This document shows positions 26,627-39,912 of a stretch of 64,000 bases of DNA, piece by piece. Every line of letters begins with the position of its first letter. The stretch's first letter is position 1. A model generated the notes under the pieces. It was given only the letters and a program-made list of their open reading frames with translations, had not been told where the DNA came from and did no database searches. The stretch lies in the NCBI GenBank assembly GCA_013399855.1, contig VXAY01001048.1, forward strand, positions 67,484 to 131,483. The letters run 5' to 3'. Made by a program: the position numbers and the translations under genes. The stretch comes from Oxyruncus cristatus. Taxonomy: Eukaryota > Chordata > Aves > Passeriformes > Cotingidae.

Positions 26627-26673
26627 CTTCTTTAGCCAAATACATGGATTCCTTCCTGCCCACAGTAGCAGAA
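26627..26673 (+). other. Exon-like segment, 47 bp, candidate small coding exon
   Basis: A T-rich tract (26588-26622) runs into 'ttgcag' and then a 47-bp segment ending directly before 'gtaagt', a perfect donor hexamer. After two bases that would finish a split codon, the segment reads fifteen open codons, SLAKYMDSFLPTVAE, which looks like protein rather than AT-rich noise. The other frame without a stop is less protein-like. The last exon base is A rather than the usual G. I do not recognise the peptide and name no gene. If real, it would place the window inside a plus-strand gene whose other exons lie mostly outside. A chance match is quite possible for such a short segment. Confidence 0.25.
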
Positions 26674-26771
26674 GTAAGTTATCCATGGTTTTAAAATATT
26701 TATTTATATATGTGTGTGTCTGTGTTTACATTTTAATATATTAACTACATATTAACTATATTATGTGTATT

Positions 26772-26772
26772 N
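26772..26772. other. Single unresolved base (n)
   Basis: This is the only ambiguous base in the window. It sits in an AT-rich stretch after a short TG repeat and is probably an assembly or consensus ambiguity. Confidence 0.95.
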
Positions 26773-28339
26773 CAACATGCATGTATCTCACAAGGTTTAT
26801 ATTTTATGAGTCCATGTTATTGGAACACACAAACGCTAAAAATGCAACATTCTCCTCTCCACAGGACACAGTGTCTCATATTATTTGTGTGAGGACTTAG
26901 TTCCACCCATGTACACAGTGGCAGAGAATTCCAGAACTAGCAGCAACTAAAGCTGCTTGGGATCTTCTTGTTGAGAATGAGAGTCTCTTGCTGAGACTGA
27001 TTGACATGGAAAGAATCATCTCCATTCAGATAATCTCGGAAGAGATTCTCTGACGAGAGAACTGAAATTATTTTGGTAAATACACAACAGTGCAGGCCAC
27101 GAAACAGTAAATGAAATAAAACCATGAGTGAACTGCACACACAACATTTTGCAGGACAAATTATGTCTGGAATATAGATTAAATCAATTTCATACACAAT
27201 TTATTAGTGTTGTCACGGATGGCCTGCTTCAAGTCAGAGCCTCGGTGAATTGAGTTGTTCACCTAAAGCAGTATTTTGTGGTCCTTTACAGTAGAGATGA
27301 ATTACTGTAAAAAAAAAAAAGGAGATGTTAGGCAGAAAGGGGGCAAAAAAAGGTAAATTGAGAAGGGCATTTCCACTTTGCAAACTGCTGATTAGCTGTC
27401 TATAGGTAAGCAGCTCACTACCCACTTTGAAACACCAATGGCATACATTAGCCACGGGTTGCAAATGTGACTGCTATATCCAGCCTGTCTTCTGAAAGAG
27501 TTAGCTGCTCTATTCAGAAAACCTCCCAGATATGTCATCTGAAATCATTGTTAATTAATTTCTACTACTAAATTTAAATTTGATCCGACACAGAGTGAAG
27601 TTCGAAAGTATAATACAAATGGAACAGAGGGCATTTTGCTGCCCTGAACCACTAATGAATATAACTTATTATTATAGCATCATGATTTTACCAAGATGGA
27701 ACCAACTCTCTGAAGATTACATACAGAACCGCTTTTGAATTTTGTTTATGTCATAGGTGAAGTGAATTTTGTTGGCATCACTCCACTCCCTATGCATAAT
27801 TATCCATTGCACAGTCCCTCTCCAGGTCCAGGATTAGATGTGACAGGAAGCCTCACCACTCTGGAGTGTCCCAGTAATGACATAGCATATGTATGGTAGT
27901 ATGTTAGCACTGAAGCAAAGTTGGCACAGGCATTAGGATAAATTTTAAAAATAACAGCTATGCTAACAGTCGTATGCTGGAAAAACTATATTAAACTTAC
28001 TCTCATCTTTTTAAAGTGCTAGCAACCGTGGAAAAGTAGTAGAAGGCATATACAGAACCATGAAAGTGTCTTTTGATTTCAGATTTCTAATCTTCTCCTC
28101 AATGGGCCAGTACTGCTCCAGTTCATGCTCCCACCCCCCAAGTAGTTTTCTCTGACAGGGTGTATACACAAAAGACTTCAGTTTCTGAGATTGACTGCAC
28201 TTCCCGGAGCACTCAAATCTATCAAGAAGAGGTTTATTCAAGGTAAACAAAAAAAACACTTGACTGAAAATATAAACTGGAACCTAGCACTTTCCTTTCT
28301 TTGCTCTCCATTCATTTCCTGGGAAGGCAAGTGCCTCGG

Positions 28340-28386
28340 TGTGTTGTGTGGTTGGTTTTTTTGTGTTTTGTTGTGTTTTTTTTTTT
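28340..28386. repeat. T/G-rich low-complexity tract
   Basis: 'gtgtgttgtgtggttgg' is followed by T runs. It lies about 60 bp upstream of the L2-like remnant. Confidence 0.82.
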
Positions 28387-28439
28387 CTCACTGCTACCCT
28401 GCTTTAGTTATTGTATTTCACAATTAGGAGCTATTGAGG

Positions 28440-28625
28440 CAGCCACCAGGACTTGCCATCACCTCCTGGTATCCCAGGGCCCTCTCAGGCTGGAGCACAA
28501 CACTGAAGCAAAACTTGTTGCTTTGCTGAATTACTTTAATCTATCCTCAGACAAGAGAGTCAATCACATCCACACTTCTTCAGGTGGACCTCTCTGCTGT
28601 GTTTAATTCTATTGACTTCTGTCAC
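28440..28625 (+). mobile_element. Ancient L2-like LINE reverse-transcriptase remnant
   Basis: Two reading frames joined by a frame shift resemble the RT domain of L2-type LINEs. In one frame, from 28475, the translation reads QGPLRLEHNTEAKLVALLN, which resembles the 'QSGFRxxHSTETALxxxxN' block of L2/Rex-type RTs. In a second frame, from 28581, QVDLSAVFNSID resembles catalytic motif A (L-D-L-S-A-A-F-D-T-V-D). The His at 28496 and the motif A Asp at 28587 are 91 bases apart: 30 codons plus one base, close to the spacing I expect in L2, with a single frame shift. The second catalytic Asp of motif A is Asn here. Downstream sequence to about 28830 may be further remnant but is not recognisable. 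The element is dead and probably very old. The family call is from memory. Confidence 0.65.
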
Positions 28626-29712
28626 ATTGATCTTCACTCTGCCAGGCTTCCTTCCAATCCAGTGTGTGGTTGGCCACATTGTGTTGTGAACCGTGGTCCT
28701 GACCACAGCTCACTGTCAGCTCAGATGATGGCAAATCCTGTTCAGTCTGGTTTAAGTCTTGGCTTTCGTTCAGTCTGGACCCACATGAGGAGGGCTCTGA
28801 TGACAGAACTCTCCTCCAGACAAAGCTGACACGGTGTATCCTGTGCAAGGTTGGCCTGGTTAGTTCTGGAGGGCCTGGGGAGGGGTTTAGGGCAGTTCCC
28901 TCTCTTCCTGACCAGACCATTCCCACAGCCATGAGCCAGGTAATAGCTTAAGGAAGAAATTAGTCTTTTGGTCCTTCTGAAGTCATAAAGTTTTTTGTTC
29001 CCATCACTCATTTGTTGAATATTCTTCTTATCTTCTGCAAATTCCCATTAGCATGAAAAGGATTTTTAAGTTCAGATATGAGAATTTGTTCTTTTTCTTT
29101 TATTACATGTGCACATTGGTTTATTTCTTTAGAACTTACTTGTAAATTACTTTTTATGAGGGCTAACGTGCTTCTGTAGATTGTGGGGCTGGCTGTTGGA
29201 ACGATTGCTTTCCTTTAAGTATAGCCAAGCAACACTTTTCCTAGTACAAATGAACTACTTTTACTTCACAGAAATTATTTGGTGTTTTTTACATTAGATT
29301 AGAATCAGGTATTACTGGATATCCAAAACAGCCTGAGTGAATTCTGGAAGGAATTAGCTTGTTAAATTACAACTATCAAGAGCCTTCTTATTTGCCTTTG
29401 TGAATCTAGGCTTGCTTTTTTAATATGGTAAGGCATTACTGCAGCCAAAGTGAATATTAATTAAAAAAAAAAAAGGCCAAATGTAATTTATAAGAAATGC
29501 CGTGAACAGAAAACTATGGCAAACAGTAGATAAGCACTACCATTTTCTATCTGAACTTCTAGGTGAATAAATTGATAATGGAAATAACAACTACAACAAC
29601 ACCTACACTAATAAAAAATAATGGCATAAAAATTATACATAGATTTCTATTTTCCTGCCATGAAATGTTCTTCATTCTCACCTTGCAGTGAGAATGCAGC
29701 ACCTTTCAGTCC

Positions 29713-29731
29713 TTTTTTTTTTTTTTTTTTT
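29713..29731. repeat. T19 homopolymer
   Basis: Nineteen consecutive T. It could be the complement of a poly(A) tail, but I recognise no retroposed sequence next to it. Confidence 0.9.
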
Positions 29732-30000
29732 CTGTTCAAAAATTGACTCTCAGTCAAGGGAAAGAATGAAGGCAGAAAGCTCTCCAGTAAATCTGCTTCT
29801 CTATCCCCACATTTGTGTAGCCTTTCAAGATTCCAACTCCTTATTAATACTTTCAGTTTCTAAAGCCCATCAAATTTTTATTTGATGGTAGTGGTATTGA
29901 GGCAGACTGCCAGTGGAGAGCAGCCAGTTTCCTCTGAAAACTACCCAAATCCAGACAGAGTGTGTGAAAGGCCCCTGGCTCTCTGTTTCAAAGTACAACT

Positions 30001-30097
30001 AAAAAAAAAAAAAGAAGTCCAGAAAGAAAGACACACACCCTCCCCCCCAGAAAAGACCCCAAACAAAGAAACAAAAAACAAAACCCAACACACCAAA
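30001..30097. repeat. A-rich to A/C-rich low-complexity tract
   Basis: It begins with A13, then purine-rich and C7 segments, then ACAAA/CCAA units. Confidence 0.85.
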
Positions 30098-30549
30098 TAC
30101 TCAGGACATCTCCGTTACCAAATAAAGTTGCAGTACGTTGGAGGACTTAGAGATTTGAAACAACTAAGAACACAAAATAAGCATTTCACAGTTTGCTTAC
30201 AGCAACCAATTTTCGTGTCACAGATCCATTTTTTTGTTCAGGTTTTGCAAGCCAGACATAACTGGGTGAAAATGAAGCCCTTGTGCTTTTGCTCTCTTTC
30301 AAAGGCAGAGGTTTGGGGGTTTTTTTATATTGATCACAATTTGTTACTTTAACCAAGTAGACAAAAGACAATGTCGACTTTTACCCAGGAAAAAATTTCA
30401 TTGAGTAAAGGTCTCAAAATCAATCTAAAAGCAGCATTCTAGTTATAAAATAATTCTCTTATTTCATTATGGCATGGTACAGAAAGAGAATGTATAAATG
30501 CACTTCAGTTAAACCATATGCAAAGACACTCTTTTAACACTTTGTTACC

Positions 30550-30571
30550 TATATATATATATATATATATA
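30550..30571. repeat. (TA)11 microsatellite
   Basis: Uninterrupted TA units over 22 bp, a likely variable-length locus. Confidence 0.92.
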
Positions 30572-31646
30572 CAAAATGAGAATAATTAGAAGAGGAGAAA
30601 AACAGTAAAATTGCTTTGTGCTTACTAAATTCCTTTTAGTTTGGAAGATGAAATGCAAATTCACAGCAGCTGGCGTGGGGAGCTTTAGGGTGGGTGAGGG
30701 AAGAATCCAAACTGTGGATCCCTTTCCATTATACAGTTAATGTCTGATTTGACATTTGGTGTCCTCTCTGTCACATATATTTCGCAAGGCTTAGGAAACA
30801 TATTTCCCTTATGCCAAATCATGAGGCACACATCTCAGCCTTGATAGGGAGAAGGCAATAAGCCTGAAGTTAGTTCTTAACTTTACACCTGGGCTCAACT
30901 CCTTTTCTGAAATTGAGACAATTTTTACTTAGTATGTGTTTTGCTCTAATAGGTTGATTCTATGCCATCTGCAGCGTTCCTGTTCCACGTGTTGTATTTC
31001 TAGAGTCTGAATATTACATTTTGTAAAACTACAGTTTCTCCTTTTAATTTGCAAACCATAAAAAAGCAGTTTGGTTTGAGTTTCTGTGAACCAAACTACC
31101 TCCTCTACTGGTGAAAGTTGACAGAGCTACAGGGACTTGAAGCTATATCAAAATTTTCAGCTTTGAACTCCCCTTTAAAGTTACTGGGTTAATTTTGTGA
31201 ATTCAGCAAAAACTGAGCTTTGCACCTCCACAGACAGAATATTAATGCTTCAAGTCTGTTCCTCAAACCTTTGAGATCAAGAGAAAGTCTAAACATGCCA
31301 ATCTTAACTTGAATGGCTGTGCTTTTCCTGCTTCTCTTTCACAGTGACGTATTGCAGGTTACAGTTATGAGGCCAGCTTGGATTTTTAATCTGAAGCCAA
31401 CCCAGTTAGAGCACAGGAAATGTAGGACACTTGCACAAATATGCTCTTAAACTTTGGAGAAGTGTTTGCTCTTCTTCAAAACAAACCATTCTGTGACAAT
31501 GGAGGGTAAATGCTGAAAGCACAAATTATTATATACCATTTCTTCTGTTTTTATTTTTCTTAAAATATCCAAAATCCTTAAAGCAGACTTTCTAGTCTGA
31601 AATGGGGACTACTGTAATGGATTCTTTTGCTGCGTGTGCAGCCATG

Positions 31647-31662
31647 CACACATATATGTGTG
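31647..31662. repeat. Perfect 16-bp palindrome in a CA/TG-rich cluster
   Basis: CACACATATATGTGTG equals its own reverse complement. Further alternating TG/TA and CA/TA sequence follows to about 31708. Confidence 0.9.
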
Positions 31663-32719
31663 ATTGGGTGTATGTTTGTATATGTATCTGTACATACACA
31701 TATACACACCGTAAGTCCACAAAGTGTCCTTTGGAACTAGTGGCATTGGTGCAGTGATTTAAAGGGAATTGGGAAAAGGATTTCAGATGCAGATTTTGCT
31801 TTATTTCTGTGCAGCGAATAATATAACTTCTTCCAACAATAATTATTCAAAAGGGAAAAATATCAGGGGCCACTGTTATATTCAACTTCTGATTTCTGAG
31901 GCCTGACCTTAACTTTCCATAAATTTTTTCTTTCTTCATTTAACTGTCATGAATAAATAGCGTTGTTGCTATTTGCAACAAGCTTTCTGAGTTTTAACAC
32001 AGTCCCCTTTCTCTGCTTCTTTATCACGGTACAAAACCTGTGATGGTGCTGAGTCTTCTCTATCAGTCTCTTTTTCTTGTTATTTTTTTATGACAAAATT
32101 TATAATTCCTTTGCTGGGCTTGTCTTAGAATCCAGAGTAGTGTCTCTTGGGCCTCAGGGGTTGTTGAGCAGCAGTAGCAGGTATAAGCTGAAGAAGTCAA
32201 GGTAGCATTAGTAGCTGTGCCTGGCTTTATAATAGTAGTTTCCTCCTCCAGGATTTGTCAGTTTTGATTTTGCAGTTCAGTCAGCAATGGCATGTGCTGT
32301 TTGCCTCCTGTCTGTTTGGCAAAATAAAAGGAATCATTTTCTCTTCCAGGTGACAAGACTGAAAAGGAACCCTCAACAGTCTGTTTTGGCTTGCTGGGCA
32401 GGCTGCGTTTTTGTCACCCTACAACTGTGATGAACTTTTGCATTTAGGATATTTGAGTCCTCTGGATAATTTAATAATGGGCAAATCCTACTCCAACATA
32501 CTTTTCTTTTCAAAAGTTGCATCCTTTCTGAACTTTTCTGCTTTCTTTCCCCTTGCTGAGAAGACAGTCTGAAGGAAAGAAAGGTGGGGAGAAAACAGGA
32601 GGGACAAATCTCATTTCTGACTGCAGGGGAAAGTCAGTAAAGAATGAGTTGGAGGATACAGGTGATCTTCAGAGCTCTGTTCCCACTAGACAGCACTCTT
32701 GCCATAAAAGGGAAGGATA

Positions 32720-32849
32720 TAAAAAAACCCAACCCAAAGCCAACAAAAAACCCAAACAAGAAAAAACAAAAACAAACAAACAAACAAAAAATCAACCATT
32801 TAAACCTCCCAACCAACAAACAAAGGAAAGCCTAAAACCCCAAGGCAAA
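32720..32849. repeat. A/C-rich low-complexity tract with (CAAA)n
   Basis: About 130 bp is dominated by A and C, including several CAAA units near 32770-32787. Open frames on both strands here reflect the composition. Confidence 0.87.
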
Positions 32850-35800
32850 TTCCGAAGTTAGTACAGTGCCAGAATGTGAAGAAAGTGGTTGATTCCTGAG
32901 CCGGAGCATGGAGAGAAAACAGGCACTGGTACCAAAATCTCTGTTGCCCACTGTGGACCTTAAAAGTGCTGTATGAAACAACACACCAGCACAGCTTTGC
33001 TATTAATCACTGCACCTTTTTCAGGGAGCTTGCAACAAATGAACTCGGTTACTTAGCTGTGGGATTTCAGTCAGAGCTTGTTTTGAATCCTCCCTGTGCG
33101 TACAGCCTGCAAATGTGTGCCAGATACTTTTGACTGATTGAAGGTATTTCAGATATGTGAATAGTTCACCTGAGATATGAGGAGTTTGGTGTGGGTTTTT
33201 TTCAGTCCCCACAATACTAATTAGCTGCAGAACACTTGCCCCTGAGAATGCAAATTATAATTTTAATTCTGAGACTATTTTCATGTCTGCCAGCTCACTC
33301 ATTGTTCAGTGACTCATCAAAATGGATTGTGTTAGTCATTTGATGTTTCAGTTAACAAATATGAGAAAACATGAGTTATTTTAACCATGGTTAAACAAAC
33401 ACGTGTTACCTTTTCTGAAGGAAGAAAAAAGTTTTTAAAATGTCTTTTTATGTTCTTTTCTTTGCATAGACAGAGTGAGACATTATGGCAGTAGAGAGAT
33501 CCCTAATTTTGTAGGAGAACTGCAAAACAAGCTGACTCTGTCTTCAACATTTATTTTGTTCTTGCAATATAATCCCTTCATTCTTTATGCCCTCTCTTTT
33601 TTTTTTTTTTTTCCCAGAACTTCTTGTCATTTATTGTGTAGATGTAATTTGTTAGAGCACGATAAAGTACTTGCCTCTAGAGTACTGGCAAGAATATCAG
33701 TACAAAGGTTGTATATTTTTTTAAGTAATAGTAAATTATTACCTCATCTTTGTCTGTCTCTCCGCATTGCTGGCAAAATTCTCCATAAACTCATCATTGT
33801 CTTCAGTATACATTTTCCATTGTGCAAACACTTTTAAATTTTGGGAAGAAAATAGATAAAAAGATACGACTGTTCTTAAGATGAAATTTCATGCAGAAAA
33901 ATCTTCACTCCTGACACAAAGCCATAGCTGAGTTCCAGGGTAACCTGGGTGACACTACGCTTTTAGGAAAGTTAAAAGGAATTTGGAATCAAACAAGTGC
34001 CTGTAGGGCTTTGTCTTTATTGAAAAAAAAAATGTAGAAATGGTTATATGGTATATTTCCCAAGGCAGATTAATTTCAATAGACCACCTGCATTTTGCTC
34101 TGAGAGTTGTGTGGCAGATGCAAGATAAAATAGTCAAATTCTAGTCTAAAATGCATCTGGTAAGCTACAGATAATTCTGAAATAAAGAAATGCCTTTCAT
34201 TTTGTCATGACTGAAACCATAATGTGGCCTTTTCACTTTAGGCATTAAGTAAACCCACTTGATAAACTAATCCATCTCCAGAAGAACTCTGAATCACTCT
34301 GTAGTAGAAATAAGACTTCTCTGTTTCGAAGGAGGTAAATCCTTCATTCTCTAATCCTTCTCTAATAAAGATATAAGTACAGGGAATATCTGACAGGTAC
34401 CAGCCAAGGTGTGTATGTGCATCCAGAAAGTATTACAATTTTCTAACCAAAGAAGGGCAAGTATGTTAGGGAGGTGTCTGGCGTGCTGGGAGACAACAAA
34501 AAGTATATTTATCAAATCCCAGAGACTTCTGTAAGGTTTATTCTGAAGACAATCCTGTTGACCTAAAAGTGTACTTCTAGAAAACAAGATCTCTACTGTT
34601 GGAGCACACACTATAGGAATGTAAATGCAACTTGGAGCATCCTTTATTCATGAACTTTTCAAACTACTGAGACCTTAAAGGAAAACAGCTGAAGTATCTC
34701 CCTCTTTAAAAAGCTCAAAGATAAAAAATGTATTTAAAATAATAAATTATACATACATCTTACTTATAATTTATTTGCTATTAAATTTTTATCACAGAAA
34801 CAAGGAGAATAGGATACATGTAAATACAAAAAGTAAACACATAGGCTGGGTGCTTATGTGAGAAAGAGAGGTTTTGTTTTGTTTTTCTAATGTAGATGTG
34901 GTCTAAAAGAAACTCTTCTAAAACTGTCATAATAATAATACAACTAGGAGTACTTTTTCAATGAGAAATACATTTTTTTCTGCTTCGGTAGTAAAGCATG
35001 ATGTTCTCTGGCATGCAGTGGTGGTGTTTATCCAGGTCAGTAACGTTCTGTAAGGTAGGGTAACATGGTCATATCTAGAATAGTTGGTTCCCACACTCCT
35101 TGTATTCAGGGAGCCAAGGAGTCCTAATTTCATCCTGTGATTTTTATAACGTGGTTATAAACCATGGGTTTGCATGTCAGGTTTATAAACCTGAGTGGCA
35201 TGTCAGAGGCTTGAGGGATCTGCATATTTAATTAAAAAAAAATGGTGAGAATCTGAGGGCATAAAATAAGAAACACTTTATGCTTTCTGACTAACCATTT
35301 TAACCCGTGAGAGGGGCTCATGAACGTGTTTTAACATCACTCAACGTCTTCCCCCTATTCAATACAGTGAAAACATGGGCTACATCTAGGTCCATTTAAA
35401 TGTATGTACATATGTATAATTAGGAATTTAATGGGCTGATTCATTCAGGATTAGTTGTTAACTGTAAGCAATTGGTTACAGTCATGACTCTACTACAAAT
35501 CGATTTGGCAGTGGGTGCAGAAAACAGACCTAGCAGGCTTGTTAATAGTGCTATCAACTGCATTCCAAAAATATTCTGATTGCTCTACTTTATGAAACCT
35601 TCCTGAGCTGTGCAGTTGCCAAGGTCACAACGAAGGCAATAAATAAGGGTTTCCACTTGAAAATTTTAGTCAAACTGATGCCTGTGCGAGACTCACACAA
35701 AGACTGCCAGGATTTTCATGCTTCCCCACTATTTCAAGAACCTATTCAAAAGCACACCAATGGGCTTTTTTTGGGAGTGAATGATATGAATTACTAAAAC

Positions 35801-38464
35801 AAAAAAACCCCCAAAGCTTGATGCCCAGACTTGGAAGAAAACAAAAACCCCTTATACTTGATTTTATACTTGGCATTTTTATATATGTATTTTAGATCAG
35901 AGGTTAAAAGGTGAAATGCTTGTCCTGCTGCACTGCAAATACTGTGGTGGCCAATTGTAACAGAACAGTGAATTGACTGGAAAACACTTTGAAAGCAGCA
36001 TTCTATTTTAATTATCTTAAAATTTGAAGAGTTCTGCCTTTAATAATGGGTTTAGTAAAGAAAATTGGAGAAGAGTAACAAAGCAATAGGACTTGAAGTA
36101 GTTATTTTTATGATCCCTTAAGGTATTAGCCTATAAGAAAGCAAGCATCTTAATAAAATATCCTTAAAAATAAGTCCAATCCTAGTAAAGACTACTTGTC
36201 TCTGGATTGCAGCAGTGATCCTTCTCTGTTTCTCGTAATTTCAACCTTTTTTTCCCATTGCTGAGCCAGGGGGAGATGGTTTAGTTTATTGCATGTGAGA
36301 AAGCTTGATTAACATTAAACCATTAGTAAATCGAGTGAGGACTTGAAATATTTTGTCCTTTTCAATTCACAATGGAACAAAAAGAAAATCACTTAGCAAC
36401 ACCTAACGATGTGAAGCTGTACCCTTAATGTTCACTGGAATGTCTGCGCTCTTTTTGTAACTTAGCAAGTTCTTTCACAATTCTGGTCTCTTTTTAGCCA
36501 TCTAATACTTTCCCCATTAGTGTTGCTAAACAACACCTTCTTTGATGCACTCTTCAGATGTCTGTCTCACACTGTACTTAATTTCATTCTTTCTCTGATA
36601 GGCTTTAATCTTGTTTCTCTTTACTCTATTACAGCTGTGTAAATTTAAATTAGTTTACTTTCTTCATAGATTTGTACAGCCAGAATAGAATTCCACTGCC
36701 CTGAGATGCCCACTGTCAAATATTTGAGTATGGCAGCCATAAAATGTTGATGAACTCAAAGTAATTCTTGGCACCTGGATATTTCATTTCAAATGAGAGT
36801 TGAGGTCTTTGTAAAATTTGTTGATCACAGCTAGGACTAGTGACACTGCCAGTGGATAAGTTACAGTTATCTTTGAAATGTTTCTCCTTTAACTGCTACA
36901 GAAATCTTAGTCCCTCAGGAAGAATAAGAGTATGAAGTACCTAAACTATGGTTTCAGTGAAATCCCATTTGAAGGACTTCTGTTTCCCACTAAAAATGAG
37001 GTGCCATCAAGGCAAATTTCTCCAGAATCTTTCCAGCATGTTTTCTTCAATTTATAATGTATCTTATTGAGGAATACAGATAAAAAGAGCCCGTGTTTTT
37101 TTAATTTATTCTAAAACTTTAACTTCCAACAACTTTCCTGTGAGGAAGGAATGGTGGTGACTTTAAAACTTACCCCCATCACAACCTAGGGTTAATACAA
37201 GAATTACTGAATCTTCACAGTACTTTGTTGTGCAACAAGTAACTTTTTATTTCAGTAAGAAAAGGTTTGTCTTCTCTCTCTGTTGACACTCATTGTGTCC
37301 CTGGCTGTTGTTACCATTTACCAATGTAATAACAGCCTAATCTCTTGTTTGCAAGGCTTGAGCCTTCAAACTGGTAACAGAAAAATAGAGAGGAAGGAAA
37401 TAGGTTTTTGCTTCTTGTATTTCTCTGGTTTAATCAGATTTAATTTATTGAGAACTTAGTTAATACTTTTAGGACTAGATAAAGTCAAAACTGGAAAGTC
37501 AAGTGATCGTAATTAGTAAGTTGGAAGCGTGAGACTTCTTCTTGCATCTTTGCTTTGGTTGTGTGTTCACAGTTCTAAGTTTTTAAGCATGTGGCCACAT
37601 TCCCTTTTATCTCATATACCATTTTCATTTAGTACTCAGTCTCATTCTACTTGTTATACAAAGGCTACATGAAATATAGGCTCTCGTTGTTCTTGTGTGT
37701 CTTCTCTAGCAATTTTGACAAAATACAAAGGTGCTACAAAGATATTAATGACTGTACCCGAACTTAAAACCTCTGAGCCGCACAGGAAACTGTTGCAAAA
37801 AGTGTTTAAGGATCTGCCTATTACTTGGAGCATTCAGAGTTTGTAACATCAGAGTCCTCTGATTTCCATGTTGAAAGGATCTGACTGGTTTCAGTTGCTA
37901 ATTGCCTTTTGCAGATTGTATCAGGATGTCCCAAATTATATATATTCAAGCACAGACATTTAGCTAAAAGCTGCATGAAAATGTCTTTTCAGAAACTCTA
38001 AACCTGTAATGTTGTAGGTCAATTCATTCCTTGCTGTTCCTAATTTTGGATTCCGTGTTGTTGCAAGTGTTACTTAGTTTGTATGTTTTTTATAGTTTGT
38101 CTTTCTTTTAGATACATTTTCTTTATATATGTTTTTCTGTATTTGTGTTGCTAATTCTCTGGTACTTTTAAGCTAACTTTTTCACAGGTAAGTGTCATAT
38201 AATGAAGCAAATTTGGGGCTAAACTTTTTGTTAATTGTTGCCTAATTCTGTGGTGTATTTCACTCAGGCTTTGCAATATTTGCAGATTTTGTTTTCTTAT
38301 CATAACTTCAGTCTTTTCATTTCCTTCCATAATTTTTCTGTCTTTCTGATGCATTATTTTCTCCAATTCGTTCTGTCATTCCTGTCACATTTTTTTTTTT
38401 CCTTTTGTGGGTTGAACACCAAGATTTCCTCAGATAGAAATTGTGATATACTGACATTCTATAT

Positions 38465-38482
38465 GAAGAAGAAGAAGAAGAA
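38465..38482. repeat. (GAA)6 microsatellite
   Basis: Six GAA units form a short homopurine repeat. Confidence 0.92.
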
Positions 38483-39773
38483 TTTTAAATGAACTGAGGT
38501 TTGATAAAAAAAAAAAAATTCTCTTTAGAACCACCCCTTTTAAATTTGTGAAGTAAATATATATTCTATTGAAAGTAAATTGTTGATATTTCCCAAGGTT
38601 TGTCTGATGATTTTTTTTTCTTTCTCTTCAGTATTCCAGTATAAATATTTTAGATTTCTGTGTTATCTACTTTGCACCTCATCTTCCAAACCTCCAGTCA
38701 GGTGACCTTTGTAATGACAGCTCCACTATTGTAATATCCACACTGATTTCTGTTTTAATGTGTTTTATGAAACATGATTGGATACTTTAAACAAACTAAC
38801 TTATGTTCAAAATTACTAATGCAATTCTATGATTTGGTTTACTCATAATTAAAACTGCTGTGTAATATTATCTCTTTGGAGTTACCTGCAAGGCTCTGCA
38901 TGAAAAGCTAATCATTTGGATTAACTTACAGTGCAAGTCTAGCTTATGATCACAAATGTGCCCCATAGGAATTTTGTTACCTGTGTTGGGGCACGTTACA
39001 AACTGTTGTTTAAGAACATACACTTCAATGTACACCTATTAAGGCTCATTCTTGTCTCATTTACGCTGGTATAAATCACACTGAAATTACTAGAGCTGCA
39101 TTGCTTTTATAACATTGTACTGGGAGCAGAAGAAAGCTGATTAAATTCATGTTAATTGACACTAATTGGCAGTAAGGACTTGAAGAGGATAAAGTTTTTA
39201 ATAAAGCATTAAATAGACAGAAGATCTGTCTAAACCAACCAGAGGCATTTTCTTGCTCTAAAAATGCTGCTGCCTCGTTATTCATGTCCTAAGGCTAATT
39301 TCTAAACTAAAATCAGCTTGCCAGTCTTGGGGTACCTGGAGTCCTAATGCATCTTCATTGTTAATGCTAGTTTTTCTCTCCCAGTTGTTGACCTACCTCT
39401 CCAGTCTTAGGGTTAATTCAAAATAAAACTTCCAGGAACGTTTCCTTCTCAGTTCTGTAGTTGTACCCCATTGCTCCTGAATCTAAGCATCTACTGAATA
39501 TTTTTCTAGTACATGTTCCTTTCTTGAACTGCCAACTTATGTTTGCCAGGTTACACTTTGCAAGAGCCTTCTTAACACCTCTCTGTCTTAGGGGCCTTCT
39601 AAATGTGGTGTCAAACTATTTCTCAAAAGTCTGAAAGTCATGGTTTCACTTATAGCACACACAGAGTTTCCTGCATTTCCTTGTTCATGTAGATGCTACA
39701 GAATCCTGCTGAATTGATATTTTGTACGTGTTCTGTGTTTACGTGGGGCATTAAATGTTCAAGGGCAGGCACC

Positions 39774-39912
39774 CTGTCTGTGTGTGTGTGTAATATATAT
39801 GTATATAAGTGTATGGAATATAGTGACACGTTATACACACAATGCATGTGTGTGTGTCTATGCAGCAGGTATATTGTATTTATACATGCACACGGTGTCC
39901 TTGTGTATATAT
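39774..39912. repeat. Cluster of TG/TA/CA dinucleotide-like runs
   Basis: (TG)n near 39778-39790 is followed by interrupted TA, CA and TG runs to about 39912. This is probably a decayed compound microsatellite. Confidence 0.8.

Larger units (their letters stand above)
24749..28339. other. Non-coding stretch, mostly unique
   Basis: Very AT-rich from 24.8 to 26.6 kb. It contains the exon-like segment at 26627 and the single n. Otherwise no repeat, RNA gene or credible open frame. Confidence 0.55.

Noticed and set aside
29690..29740. T19 run as the tail of a minus-strand processed pseudogene
   Set aside because: No gene-like sequence was recognised downstream of the run, and no flanking target-site duplication was found.
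29882..30352. 156-codon open frame, plus strand
   Set aside because: It runs through the A/C-rich tract at 30001-30097, which supplies a stop-free stretch.
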